Below, piece by piece: positions 1 to 13,000 of a DNA stretch of 64,000 bases (within the stretch, counting starts at the first letter, position 1; each line of letters starts with the position of its first letter). The notes beneath the pieces were generated by a model. It saw only the letters and a list, made by a program, of their open reading frames with translations. It was not told where the DNA came from and searched no databases. Source of the DNA: Lanius collurio (taxonomy: Eukaryota > Chordata > Aves > Passeriformes > Laniidae); NCBI GenBank assembly GCA_020086605.1, contig JACBWW010000068.1, positions 2,041,982 to 2,105,981 of the forward strand, read 5' to 3'. The position numbers were made by a program, and so were the translations under genes.

Positions 1-855
1 GTAGCTGTGATCAGATGTCCTAAACCATCAGTCAAATCAGCTTTGTTAGTTAAACCTCCACATCTCCCCCTTAACTTTGCCAAAGAGGAGCAAGTTCACT
101 GACCATACACAAAGGATGCAATAACAGCAGAAGAGGACAGATAGATATTTTGTAGATTAGTTTGGCAGGATGTGCAATGAGAGGAAGGTATTTTAATCAC
201 CATTGGAACTTCCCATATGCATGGCAACAAGACCAGTCAAAGCCTATGATGGGGGCAATACACAGAGGTCTCAGAGCTGGGGTCTTGGGAGTGCAGCCAG
301 TCTACAGTCCTGTGGCTGGGACTCCAAAATTACGCACAAAGCAAACCCCTTACAGAAAGGAAACATAACCTGGTCCCCTGGGTTTGGTTTGCCTTTAATT
401 TAGTTTTTTATTTTCTCTCATGCCCGAGAGGGTTTGATAGTTTAAAATGAGGAACTTTGTTTCTTTTTTTTCAGCCCCTTGATTCTAGTAGACCCAATCT
501 CCTAGCCTTCTGTATCTTTTTTGTTTTCCTTTCATTTTTTTCTCAGGAATCTGGAAGGGAGACTCCAGAGAAGGTATTAGGATAAAGTCACTGCTGGCAA
601 AACTGAAAAGTAATTCTTTCCTAAACATTAGGGATTTCTTGGGCATGCCTTCTTGAGTGTTGGTAACACTCAGTAAGATACTTAAATTTTGCTCTTCTGA
701 CAATACTGCAGTGATCTTTTTAAAGAAAAGCCAGTAATTCAGATTGCCAAAGATTCACGTTCCCCTATCACTCCTAAAAAGTTCAAGCCTAAGGGAAGGG
801 AACTAATTTTAGCATGTGCTGGAAGAGACATGGAACAGCCGGCAGGAAAAATCAC
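1..855 (-). other. WNK2 intron after exon 24 (partial)
   Basis: AT-rich intronic sequence running off the left edge. I looked for the expected next WNK2 exon in all minus-strand frames and did not find it. No repeat family recognised. Confidence 0.8.
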
Positions 856-1071
856 CTTGGCCAGAGCTTGCGTTGGCATCGGCTCCGTCGGGGCCCAGGC
901 CGGAGCAGATGTCAGAGGACAGAGAGGCTTTGACAGAGCAGGGCTGCTGGGTCTGCACAGCCTTCCCGAAGGCAGGGGCTGCGCCAGGAGGCACCGCGGC
1001 GGCTTCGGGGGAGCCCGGCTGGGATTTACTTGGTTCTTTGTGGGGCGAGTCTTTAGAGTCTGAAAGATTAC
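856..1071 (-). CDS. WNK2: WNK2 exon 24: last exon in the window
   Basis: The exon is 216 nt with acceptor ...tgctctttcag and donor GTGATT. After completing Ser it encodes [20 protein letters not shown], then a Pro/Ala-rich stretch, the conserved block [20 protein letters not shown], and [17 protein letters not shown] plus one base. The conserved block is diagnostic of WNK2. Human WNK2 continues with GWTVYHPTSER-like sequence; nothing like it is found in positions 1-855, so the next exon is outside. Confidence 0.93.
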
Positions 1072-4000
1072 CTGAAAGAGCAAACAAACACAACACATGC
1101 AATGGCAAAAGCTAGGAAACCTCTGAATAAAAAAATCCCTGCCTAAAAATAATCCATATCTTGACCCCAAATGGAATAGCTGTTCACCATTCTGAGGTAC
1201 TGGATGGAGCACAGACTTTGGGGACAGCCTGCACCAGAAAATAATCCTGTTGCTGATCCTGTTTCTCCAAGAAGCTCCTGGAGTAGGTTTGATTTTTACA
1301 GTTTCTCCTCTGTGTTTTCAGGAGCCTCAGAAGGAGCACTGCTGGAATAAAGAGAGAGCTGCTGGGGTGCTGAGGAGGAGGACGAATGCACAAAATGACA
1401 AAGCAGGACACAGAGGTTTGCTCTCCAACACCAAAAGTGAAATTCAGCAAATGGAGAAGAATGAAAAATTGAAGACACAAGAAACTTGTTATTTATAGCT
1501 ATTTGAGTATAATTGTCATTGCCACTGTTAGATACTTCTGCTGATAAATTCATGTAACACATGATTGCAAAGGTATTTTGGTTTTTAAGCCTCTTTACCT
1601 GAGATATTTGCGTAGACAGAAGCATAGATAGAGACGCTTACCTAGATATCTACATATAAATATCAATATATAAATATCTAGAGAGATGTAGAAGTACAGA
1701 CAGTATCAAACACTGCTTCAGTCCCTGTGGGCAAGAACACTCAGTCTCAAGATAGGCCACAGAACTTTTTGCCTCTGAATATATTTGCTTTTCCCAACTC
1801 AGTTGAAACCCTTAGCTAAAAGCAAAAACCTACTCAACACCCTGTCTATAAAGATTGATGCAAGGAAATTCAGAGGGGACCTATGATGCAGTAATACTGA
1901 AAAAAAAAGCCACCAGGTTTGAAATAAAGGGTGACTGCTGGAAATGCTGCTGCTCCCCTAAATCACAACATGAATTAAGCTAAAGAAAAATTATTCATAT
2001 TCTATTCTACATTTTGCTGAAGAAATAATAGATGCTGGGGTTTATCATTATTTCCCAGGTAAAATATATTTTTGTACTTTTCCAAGAGATAACAGCTCAA
2101 GACTGTAGTGCTGTGTAAAATCTCACATTATTTCTGTTGGTCAAAGCACCCATCATGGTTTTATAACTGCTTTTACCTCCCATCTTTTGGGGGAGCAAAT
2201 GCAATCCCAACTTTTTTATATGACATCTTGGAGGAATAAGTAAACAACAAGATACAGCACCTAATCAATAGAGCATAACAGCACCTAAGAAGTGAATACA
2301 AACATCAGTAAATTGCTTTTGGAGGAAGGAGGAGATGCAACAAGGCTCTTTGCCAAATTAAAGTGGAATATTATTCCTCTGCCAAGCACTGCAGCCCATG
2401 CAGAGCTGGCAGGTATGGCTCACCACTGGGAGCTGGGATAAGCCTGTCCAAAAGCACACCAGTTCAAAACCAACACAAAAATTCCATCCTTTCCAGCAGT
2501 CCCAGCTCACACAACAGAGATACAATTGACACAAGCAACAGGCAAAGGGCAGCATTCAGTGTGCCTACTTGTGCTTGATGTTCCACTCCTGAGCTGCTGG
2601 ACCAGAGGGTTTAAGAGTTTTCCAGCTTTCAATTTGTTTTTGCTGGTTCTTCGGCGACGGCCGCTCGGTGGGGCGGAGTGAAGGAAGCCCAGGTTGGGAG
2701 GAAGGGGTTTCCCCAGCCGAATATACAGTGCCTCTATCTCATTCTTCTGCTGTGTCTGGAGCTCAGCAATCTCTTTCATATGCCTAAAAAAATAAAAGAA
2801 CTCTGCTAGCAATGTATTTGATAAACCACCACATCCTGACAGTGTAATTAATCATAAAAGAAGAAACAAAACAGTTGTTGGTTATAAAACAATCAGCTGC
2901 TCATCCCCAAGTACCCAAAGCTATAATAATCTATCCGTGGTGACTCCCCATCCCTGCAAGTGTCCAAGGCCAGGCTGGACAGGGCTTGGAGCAGCCTGGG
3001 ATAGTGGAAGGTGTCCCTTCCCATGGCAGGGGTGGGATGAGATGACATGTAGGATCCCTTCCAACCAAAACCATTCTGGGGTTCTATGAGTTATTCTTCT
3101 AAATAGATCTGGCAGACAAGGCAATGCACAGCAGGATGCACTGTGGGATGCCTGATTTGCCTAGAACCAGTTTGCTCCTTACAGCTCTGCTCATCCTAAG
3201 CTGAGCTGCTGCCATGGCACAGTAACACAAGCTTCCCTCGCATTGCTTGCAACCCAACATACTTTTCTCTCAGGTTCTGCAATTCTTTCTTCATATCAGC
3301 ATCTTCAAACTCTGAGTCATTGTCACTGCTCATGTAGGACGACTGTGAGTGGAAGGACGTTATGTTGATGGTAGGAATCTTCGCACCTTGCCCGTTGGGA
3401 GACTCGGGGCAGGGTGAGCCACCTTTGCCAGACCTCTGCAGAAAAGCAGCTGCTTTTTTAATTAAGTCCGTGGCTGTGCTGCTGCTGGGGGGGGAGAGCT
3501 GGGAGGCTGCAGCAGGGGGCTGAGGGAAGGGCTCATCGGCCGAGTCGCTCGAAGCCGGCTCACAGAGGACATCGACGGAAGAGGCCGTTTGAACCCTGCG
3601 GACGGCGGCCTTCATGTCCGGGCTGGAGGGCAGCTGGTCCAGGTAGACGTCTGGGGGGGCCGAGAACCTCAAGCAGTGCGGAGCCGCTAAAGTTAATTCA
3701 TCCTGCGTGCTGATGACTGAAAACCTGCCAATCGTTTTGGCTGGTGTGCCACTCTCCTGAGCCTCAGCCTGTTTTCCACAGGAACCAGAGCCTGGAGAGT
3801 CATCCCTGTGGAAGTTACTCATCACCCCATCTGCTGTCGCTCGCCGCGTTGCACTCTCCGTGTGCGCAGGCAAAGCCGTCCTCTCTGCCTCCTCGCTCCT
3901 CTGGGAAGTCTCCATCTGCGGAGCTGTGCTTGATGATGTAGGTGCAACCTGGAGAAAATAAGAGAGCTTAACGAAAGTAACTGTAACAATCGAGCAGAAA

Positions 4001-7000
4001 ACCACTCCTAGTTGTGGTTACCTGAAGGAGGCCTTTTGCTGGAGCAGCAGGAGCTGAAACGATGCTTGCGGCTGGACCTGTTTTAAAATTGGGAAAAAAA
4101 ATACTTATGTCTGGAATGCTTTAATAAAAGCCAATGTTTTTATTGTGATAAAATCAAGTGTAGCACTGAGGAATAATCTTTGTAATACAGGATCTAAAAC
4201 GCAAAAGGCAACAGCAGTGGCAATATAAAATATCTGCAGGTAGGCAGATCTAGTGATTTGGGGAATTCAAATAATAGGAGTGTGGACTTTCATTAATCAG
4301 TTCAAAATTTTTTAGGAGAAAAACAGAAGAAGAATGAAACTTGCATGACACATTGGGTGTGGACTATTCTAGTGTTATTGGTGCCTCAGACACACAGGGC
4401 TGCTGAGCACGGATGGGTGCTGCCTCACCCCTGCCATTGACACACACTGACACCAACACCTCAAAGGGGCCTCAAATGAAGCTAAACACACGCTGCTGAA
4501 AGTGGAAGTCATAAGCCCAAAACGGGTCATTCAGGCCACAGGATCACACCAGAAGTACAGTATTAGTGGCAGGAGTCAAGCCCATGATCCTTTCACACCC
4601 TGGATGCTGGTTTTGAGTCTGACCAATACACCCAAGCTTCTGAGAACGCTGCGTTCACATGGCACATTGCACAGAGCGAGGACACGGCCAGATCTGGAGC
4701 TCTGAAATGGTGACAAACATCCGTGGTTTCTAAGATACACTGATTTTACTACACAGTGCTACATTCCACTTGTAAACTATCTTCTCTGCCTGTAGGGAGA
4801 CAGAGAGACGTCAGCTACCCAAAGCCCTCTCACACTGCCCTAAAACCAGGGGACAACCAATGTCCACCAGGAAGAGAATAGCAGCCAGATCTGCCCCAAC
4901 AATCTCAAAAAACAGATATATTAGCAGCCCTCCCCAGTCCCACCCATGAAAGCAGGAGCACTGTGGCACTCCTCAGCCTGTAAAACTTCCCATGCGTGTC
5001 AAGAAAGGTAAATGGAGGAGAATTAATTGGTAATGCAGGCAGATAAATAAGTGAACAGAGGTAAATAAATATGTAAACAGGTAAATAAATACCCTTCCTT
5101 CTGTGGCTTCTACTATGTTACTACAGGAAGGGTCATTTAGCTACCAGTACTCTTCTTTAGTGCTCTGTGGAACTCCCCTAAGAATCTGCCAGGCTTCCCC
5201 CAGAGACGCAATCATTGATTATATTACTTTTGTCAGTGTGTTTTTATGAAACCCAGGAATTCAGAGGGACTTTTTAGGGGAAACTGATCATTGGGAATGC
5301 AGCCTTCCATGTGAACACCCCACACCTATACCCACACACAGGAACTGCAAGTATAGGTAAAAATACATCTGCCTGAGAGGCAGTTTCTGGGAAGGTCAAC
5401 AGGGAGATGTTTAACATGGGTTGTGTCACAAGCAGGATCAGAACACCAGTGCTGGTCAATGCTTGCAGTCAGCAGCAGGGGAGCAGCAAGGGGACACCAA
5501 GCAGGATGGCCAGAGGAGTATTACCTGTTCTGCCTGCTGACCCACCTCTTGCCTCTGAGGGACGAGCACCCACATCGGTGACCTCCGACTTGTCAAACTT
5601 CCAGTAAAATGAAAAAAGAAACACAAATTCAGTTTCACTCACAAAGCAGAATGTGTTCTCATTCCCTCACTTGCTCTTGCTGCCCTGGCACTACCAGGGA
5701 ATATTGAATTATTTCACAGTGCCTGTGGAAGTGGCCTTCAAGTTTTGCCTCCAACTCCTCCATTTTTTTTCTCCTTCCTTGGAAAAAATAAAGCAGTGGC
5801 AGCATCACAGTTGGAACTGCAACCCAAGCTACTGAAAACCAGTGTATTATATATACACACACACACTTGGGGTTTTGCTCTGGTTTGCTTTTCCAGCCAG
5901 ACTGAACATTCCTCATCTGTATGTCTGTCTTCAGAAGTTCTATGTCTCCTTCCTTATTGGCACAGATTTTAATAGGACAAATTCCAATTACTGGAGAAAC
6001 ACAACACCTTTCACAGAGAGTGAATTTTGTTTGCTGTAGAAAATCATTTATCATTAGAAAACAACATGCTCTGAACAGTCACTCAAGAGCAGCTGGTTTC
6101 CTGCACCATACAGCATCTCTGGAGCAGTGGATAGGGTCCCTCCAGCTAATGCTACACAGAACAGCCTGAGCCTTGCTCATGGGGATGGAGTTATCTCCAG
6201 AAATGCTACTTTTGAAGTAAGATACAGAACCATAGGATGGCTTGAGTTGAAAAGGACTTCAAAGCTCATCCCATTCCACCCCCTGCCCTGGGCAGCGACA
6301 CCTTCCACTAATCCCAGGTTGCTCCAAGCCCCATACAGCCTGGCCCCGGACACTGCCAGGAAATGGGGCACCCTGTGCCAGGGCCTGGAACAGACACTGA
6401 TCTAGCACAATGTGCTGCAAACCTGATGATTTTATAAACTTGGGATTTTATCTGAAGAAACTTAACACGGGGGCTCAACTGAGTCACACAGTAACAACTG
6501 CCCCAGCCAATTCCAGTTACTTGGAAGGCAGTAATTGCAACCACTGCCGTTCACTTATACTTAAAATTGAAGCAAAATCGTCTTCATTAGAACTAGAACG
6601 ACTAAACCACTCTTAAACTACAAAGAAATGGACACATTTCTGCCTCTTTTGGACACAGGACCAAAGAGGAGATGAACTAAGGTATTATACCACTTCAAAA
6701 TCCAAAGGGAAAGTCTAGCTTTCACTAAAAAACATTTCTGAAAAATAAATTGGGATGCATCTGACAAGAAAAATTTAAGTGAGCTTTCACAGTGGAAAGC
6801 AGTCAGCAGGCAAAGGTAACGTACCCTGCAGCAGAGATATGAGATGCTTAGGGAAGCAAGAGATCTACACAGGTCCTACCACAGGACAGTGGGTCCTGAG
6901 CCCTGCCCTGCTGCCGGCCATACAGGCTGGCTTTGAGGGGATGAAGGGCAGAACCGCTGGGGGACTGACCGGTGGTGGGCAGGGTAAGACCTCCGAGGGC

Positions 7001-10000
7001 ACGAGGGGCACCAGTGGCTTGGCAGCAGCTTTCCCCTCCTGGCCGGTATCCGGGATGCCATAGCCTGGTTCTCTCCCTTCCAACGCCAGGGCAGGAGCTT
7101 GCTCTTCGGGAAAGGGTGGTAAGATAAGCTCACTGTCGCCCTGTTCGGGCGGCACAGAGGTGTCCGGCGTCCCTGCTGATGCCGAAGACGTCGGAACATA
7201 TTCCTGGTACAGCAAATTGCGCAGTTTCTCATCAAGGCTTTTAATCGTGTTGTCCACGAAGTCCACCCGGGGGGGTCCCTCGCCGTCAGACTCGGCGGTG
7301 CCAGGGGGGTTCTGCTGCTGGAGCAGGCTGACCCCCGCCCCGGGGCCAGCCATCCCTGTGCCACCCTGCGCCATCGGCAGCTGCTGGGACGCGGCCAGCG
7401 GCACCTGCGTGGGGCTCTGGAGCTGGGACCCCGCCAAGCCCAGGGCCTCGGGGCCGGCGGCCGCGGGGAAGGGCTGGCTGCCGAAGGCGCCCTCCGGCAG
7501 GTGCGGCACCTGCGGCGCCGGCTGCCGCTCCAGCACCACGGCGTCCGGCAGCGCGGGCAGCGGCCCCGGAGCCGCCGGCACGGCCTTGTGCGGCCCCACG
7601 CTGCAGCAGGCGAGCTCCACGTCGGGCACACACGCGGGCTCGTCCGCCTGCGGCTGCAGGAGCAGGGCTGGGGGCGCCGCCTCGGGGGCCTCCTCCAGCC
7701 CCGGGGCACGGGGGGTCGGGGGGCCGGGCTGGGGGTACTCCGGCTGACCCCCGCCCGCCACCGCCGGCTCCGTGACGTTTGGGGCAGATGCCAGCAGCGC
7801 TGGGGCTGGGAACTCTGTCTGGCTTGGTACGCTGGCAGGAGCTGCTGCAGCAGGAGGTGGTGCCAAGGACGGGGTGGCTCCAAGGGGGCTGTCACCGACC
7901 CCTGTGTGCAGGGGAATCTGCTGGCCAGCCCCAGCCCCGGGAGCCTCTGTCACCGCAGAGCTCACTGGCTGGTCATCCGACTGCTCCAGGTCTAGAGAGA
8001 ACACAATTGAAAGGTGAGACTTTAAAGGAAAGGAAATCACTGCCAAGCCCCTCAGTCAGCTGCAGAGACAACCCACTAACGATTCCCACCAGAAAATAGC
8101 TGTTATGCACGTCTAACGAGAATTTTCAGATTATGCAAAAGAAAAATTTCACTGAAAAGACACTACAGTGATGAGAATTTCAGCTACCCCGCAACACAAC
8201 CTATAGCTAAAATACTGACACTTTACTGAAACTCAGATAAAAATTCCCAATTTGGCTCAACACCAGGAACACACTATAAATGCACAGCTTAACAAAATTC
8301 ATCATTTTCTTCCTCTGACTAAATCAAGTGAAACCATCACAGCTGAGTGACGTGAAGACAGAAGAGAGACAACACAGCAGCTCTGGAGAAGACATTTTCT
8401 ATAGAGTTTGGAGATACCTGGCCCTTCCGCCTGCTGGGCACTGGGAGGTACTGGGGGAGAAAACTCGGGGGCATCCGCAGTAGGGTTTTCCACCACTGGA
8501 CATATAATAAACCACCTTTTTCCAGTATGCAAAACTAGGGATGAAAAGAAAATAACATGCAAACTCATGAATTTCTATTGTCTTCAGATCATGTCTTTGT
8601 CTTAATTTCAAAGGATGGCTCAGGTTGGAAGAGACCTTAAAGGCCATCTAGTTCCAACTCCCTGCTATGAGCAGGGACACCTTCCACTGGAAATTCAAAG
8701 GCACACTTACCATTTTGCTGATACACCGGTGTCTTCATTTGAGACTGACGCTTCTCCTGTTAAAGAAACAACAGAAGAAATAGCTGGATTGGTGCAAGAA
8801 GAGCATCATCCCAATCATATTGTAAGGCTTAACACAGCCTTACATCCATTCTTTTTTCTTTTTCTTTTTTTTTTCACACAAGATGCAAAACTAACATAAG
8901 CATCTGGCTGTTAAGAAAAATGAATCAAACTAGCAACCTTTATTTAGCATTTACCTCGCTCATTTCCAGCCTATCAGCATCTTGCTGGGGACTTGTTCCC
9001 TGGTCAGAACTTCGCTCTCCTTCTGTATCCTCACTGAGCATATCCTCTGCTTTATCAATTATATCCTTCATTTGCTCAATAAAAGTCTCTTTTTCACTTT
9101 GCAAGATGAATTCATTCTCCACCTAGAAGGCCACATCAAAATAAAGGGGAAAACAGTAATTTTTTAATTAATGCCTCATTCCACAGCAGCCAGACAGCCA
9201 AGGCAACAAGCACACACAGGGAGCTGCCTGAAGCAACTGGGTGCACTGAGAGCCCGTGGGCAGCCACATCTCACCATGTAAGTAGCAATTTCCTCCGGCG
9301 CGTCACCATCCAAGTCAAACTTGAACGTCACCATTTTGTGGTTATGGGTTTCAAGCTGGCACTCCACCATCTTATCGCCTGTGTTACACACCTGCATGCA
9401 GAGATTAACAACCCTTATTCCTGGCAAAGCCAAAGGAACACTAAAGGTGCCTTTCAACAGGTTGTACTTGCATTTAATATGGTCAGTTTGGGTCTGTTGG
9501 ACTTCTCCTGGCGCGAACGAGCACGTGTGGATTTCTTATGCTTCTTTGAAGACTTTCCTTCTTGCTTTCCACTTCCTGTTGCTCCTTCAAAGCTGTCACT
9601 CATCTCTTTACCAGAAGCAACATCTGGACTCATGTAGCTTAGCAAGGGAAAGGAAGAACAACCTCAAAATAAAGCCAGAGCTACACGCAATGGAGTCACG
9701 CATCACATGTAAGCTACGTAACAGAGACTGTGAAAAAGGGCACATTTGAACATTTTTGGCCCAAACTGAGTCAACTGGAAGATACTCAATGAGTGAAAGG
9801 CACTACTCCATATCAGGCACATACTCTGGCTACCAAGAAATGATCTATTAATGTTTCTGGCAGTAACACAGCAAAAGTCCCACCACTCTGAATATATCCC
9901 TACATCCCCGAATCCTTTCACTTCAGGGGTCCTGACAGTCCCCCTCTGAACTGCACAAGTTCCTTCTTTTCTAAGGTGAAGTTTCTCAGCTCCTACCTTT

Positions 10001-13000
10001 CTGCCCTCCCAGCAGAAGGGCAAATGGGTTAGGTTTGCTAGAGAGGGAAGAAAAGAGAAGTTCCATACATCTGTACATACACCAAGGCTAGATTGCTGCA
10101 CTCAAACTAAGGAATTAAAAGAGCTGGAGGTGCCAGAATGGGCACACTGCACACAGAACACTGTCAGCTTCTCCCTTGCTCCCATCATCTCCTTCTGATC
10201 AGGTCAGAAAAAACAGTCTCCAAAAAGCAAGCATTTCTTATGCCAAAGAGGTGGTAACAATACCTTTCGCAACTCTGGGACAGAGCTTGGAGTTTGTCCT
10301 GTATTGCCTGCTCCTAAAATGCAAGAAGAGGTCATTTAAGCAAACACATCATAATAGCAGATGAAAAATACCTTTAAGAAAGGTTTTGCTGTTGACAGCA
10401 GTAACTCTAAAACCATTCTGTTCAACCAGTTCTTGGAACCTGGAAATAAAATAAATCTCCTGTTTTACACTTCCAACATCACTTCTGTCCAAGGCATCAC
10501 CCACTTTTTCAGACAGAGCCAGCTCCCTTCTTCTGTGTACAATAGATGAGATGGTGAAAGGAATAAAACAGTTCTCACCACCATGGCAACACCTGACTGC
10601 GGGACAATTCCACATCAGCAGCTGCTGGCTTTTATTTTTGAATGTACCTGCTAATTTGCTAATTTTCATTGCTTTATACGGTTTCCTGAAATATGCTCAG
10701 GAAATATGCACATTTTCATTGTGTTTGGCTTAGTGGGAAAATTTCTGAAGAACTTACAAACAAAAGATGAAAACTCATCATTTAAGAACACCACCCTCGC
10801 ATCATGTCCTCCACACAAACTTCCCCTAAAAACTTCCCTCTTCACTGGCTGCAGCTCTGGGACAGACATCACAGCATGATTTTCGCATTGGGTAGACCCA
10901 GCCTCACAGAATTTGTGACAGTGCTACAGCCCCTGTTACCTGTCTGCTGTAACACACTTACCATGTATGCACACAGACACTCGCACCTGGGCGTGTATAT
11001 ACCTGTGGCTATACACACACACCAGATACATCCATAAATATATATAACTTTATATATATTTATAAACATACGTCTATAAAATCCTTCTATAGACGCACAG
11101 CTACGAACAAGCCCCTTGACTGCCATCACTACACTTAGCACTCAAGCAGTGGTGGGCTGGGGTTAAAAGCTCACTGGTGAACCAGTCAGCCCCACTGGCT
11201 CTCTGCTGTTAACCAGTCAGCCCCACTCCTTGACTAACACCACACATAAGCCATGCCAAGCTTAAATGCAGTTTCAATAAAACTGCAAAATCAATGAACA
11301 GTGAGAACACAGACATAATGTATCTACATTTTGGTAATGCACTTAACCACGTGCCTTACAAAACCACTTTGCCTGACCAATTCAGGCTGGTTTGGATGCA
11401 AGTGCTACCACGCACCTGAACACAACAGAAGAGATAAAAACATCATGGTAGAGTAGCAACAAAATGTGGTGTTTTGATTATACAGACAAGTGTGAAACTT
11501 CTCTTATACGCAAGAAAACTTCAGCAATGTGCATCAGAAAATCAGCATGGAGAGCACGTGGATTGGTGCTTGCTTCATTTCTTAAACTGAATGAGAGAAG
11601 GGGGTTAACTTACAGATGGACATGAGAATGAAGTTAGCAAACCAGTGGTTAAATGTTCTGAGGGGTGTGGGATGTGAAGGGCAGACGTGTGCCTCAGTGG
11701 CCATGGGTTTCTCAGAACAACTTGTATCCCCCATATCACACTGCACAGCAAAATGAGGTTTGTTCCCATTTCCAGAATCTCTAATGGAATGCACCCCGCA
11801 CTGAAGGTGCCAGCACTGACCCTGCCATGAGCTGTGCCTTCAGAAAAAACACAGTTTGAGTGATGGATATGCCTGACCCAGCCAAGCTTTTCTGGGGAGT
11901 CTGCAGGTGAAGCACTACAGACAGGCTCTACCATCCCTGCTACATCTAACCAACAGGATCCAGACATTCACCAGGAAATGTCCTGTATCTCATCAGGAAC
12001 GCTGTTTTGGTAAGAATTAAACTGTCACTGATGGACAGGAAAAATGGGGAACTAGAATCCATGTTAAGTGCTAGCATAGCCCTTCCAGAGCATCTTCTGG
12101 AGGCAGCACTGAGCTGTGCCTCCAGCGGAAGTTTAGGCTGCACTGGAGTCAAGGCATGTGACAAGCCATGGAAACATGGGCAAAACCAAGAGATTAATTT
12201 TGAAAAGGTGAAATACATACTTTAGGAGGAAAGGAAACTCAGAACAGAGACTCAAGAGAAAGAACTCTGAACACAGAATCACAGAGGGACATTTCCATCC
12301 AGGAGTGGAGAACAAATCAGACTTATTTCCTGAAATCAGGTATAAATGCCAAAGCTTTTGTTTTGCTTTGTTAACGGGGGGCTGAAGAGAAGGAAATGTT
12401 TTGTGATGTTCTGTCAAGACTGAAGATTAAACAATTATGCGAGTGGAAAGAAAAGTCAAAATAGCAGACAGGAGGAGCTGACAGTTCTATAAGGGAAACA
12501 ATAAAAAGTGTCCTGCTTCTACAACCAGAGAGAATTGGGAATGCCTATGAGTATCTGAAGAAACAAAAATCCCAGGGCTACAGTAGATTTCAGGCAATAC
12601 ACCAGGATACAATGCCAAATGAAATGGGAGTAGGGCTCAAGCTGAGGAGCATGGAGGGCTTTCACATTACAAAGACTCAGATTGTGAAGCAGTTTCTTAA
12701 GACAAATGATGGCTGGTTGAGCAAGTGCTTGAGACATTTAAAACAAGACTGGACAAACATGGGTGAAACTCTACAGAACATCTTCTAACTCACCCACAGG
12801 GAGAATCTCTTAATTTCTATCTCTGTTCTTGTCCTCAGCTATGGACAAGGAGGCACTTAGTCCTGCTGCCTCATGAATTCAATGAGACATTTCCTGAAGT
12901 ACAACATGAGGTTTCATTTGGAATAGCCAATTACGTGCTGACCCAGAGCTGCTGGCATCGAGGAGCAGCAGCTCGACACAGTGAGGGGAAAACCTCCCTT

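Noticed and set aside
739..1212. 157-codon frame overlapping exon 24 in another phase.
   Set aside because: Shadow of exon 24; the conserved WNK2 block AVQTQQPCS lies in the other frame.
5659..6054. 131-codon minus-strand frame with an exon-like stretch [20 protein letters not shown].
   Set aside because: Phase and position do not fit between exons 19 and 20, there is no good donor, and no WNK match is known.
6876..7895. 339-codon Arg/Pro-rich frame and other long frames overlapping exon 19 on both strands.
   Set aside because: Shadows of a GC-rich coding exon; the exon 19 frame has conserved WNK2 blocks and matching splice phases.
10372..10439. 68-nt minus-strand segment with a good acceptor (tttatttccag) and donor (AAAG|GTATTT) near candidate exon 13.
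   Set aside because: Length 3n+2 fits, but the required phase-0 frame hits TGA at the sixth codon. It would need a phase-1 upstream exon that is not seen.
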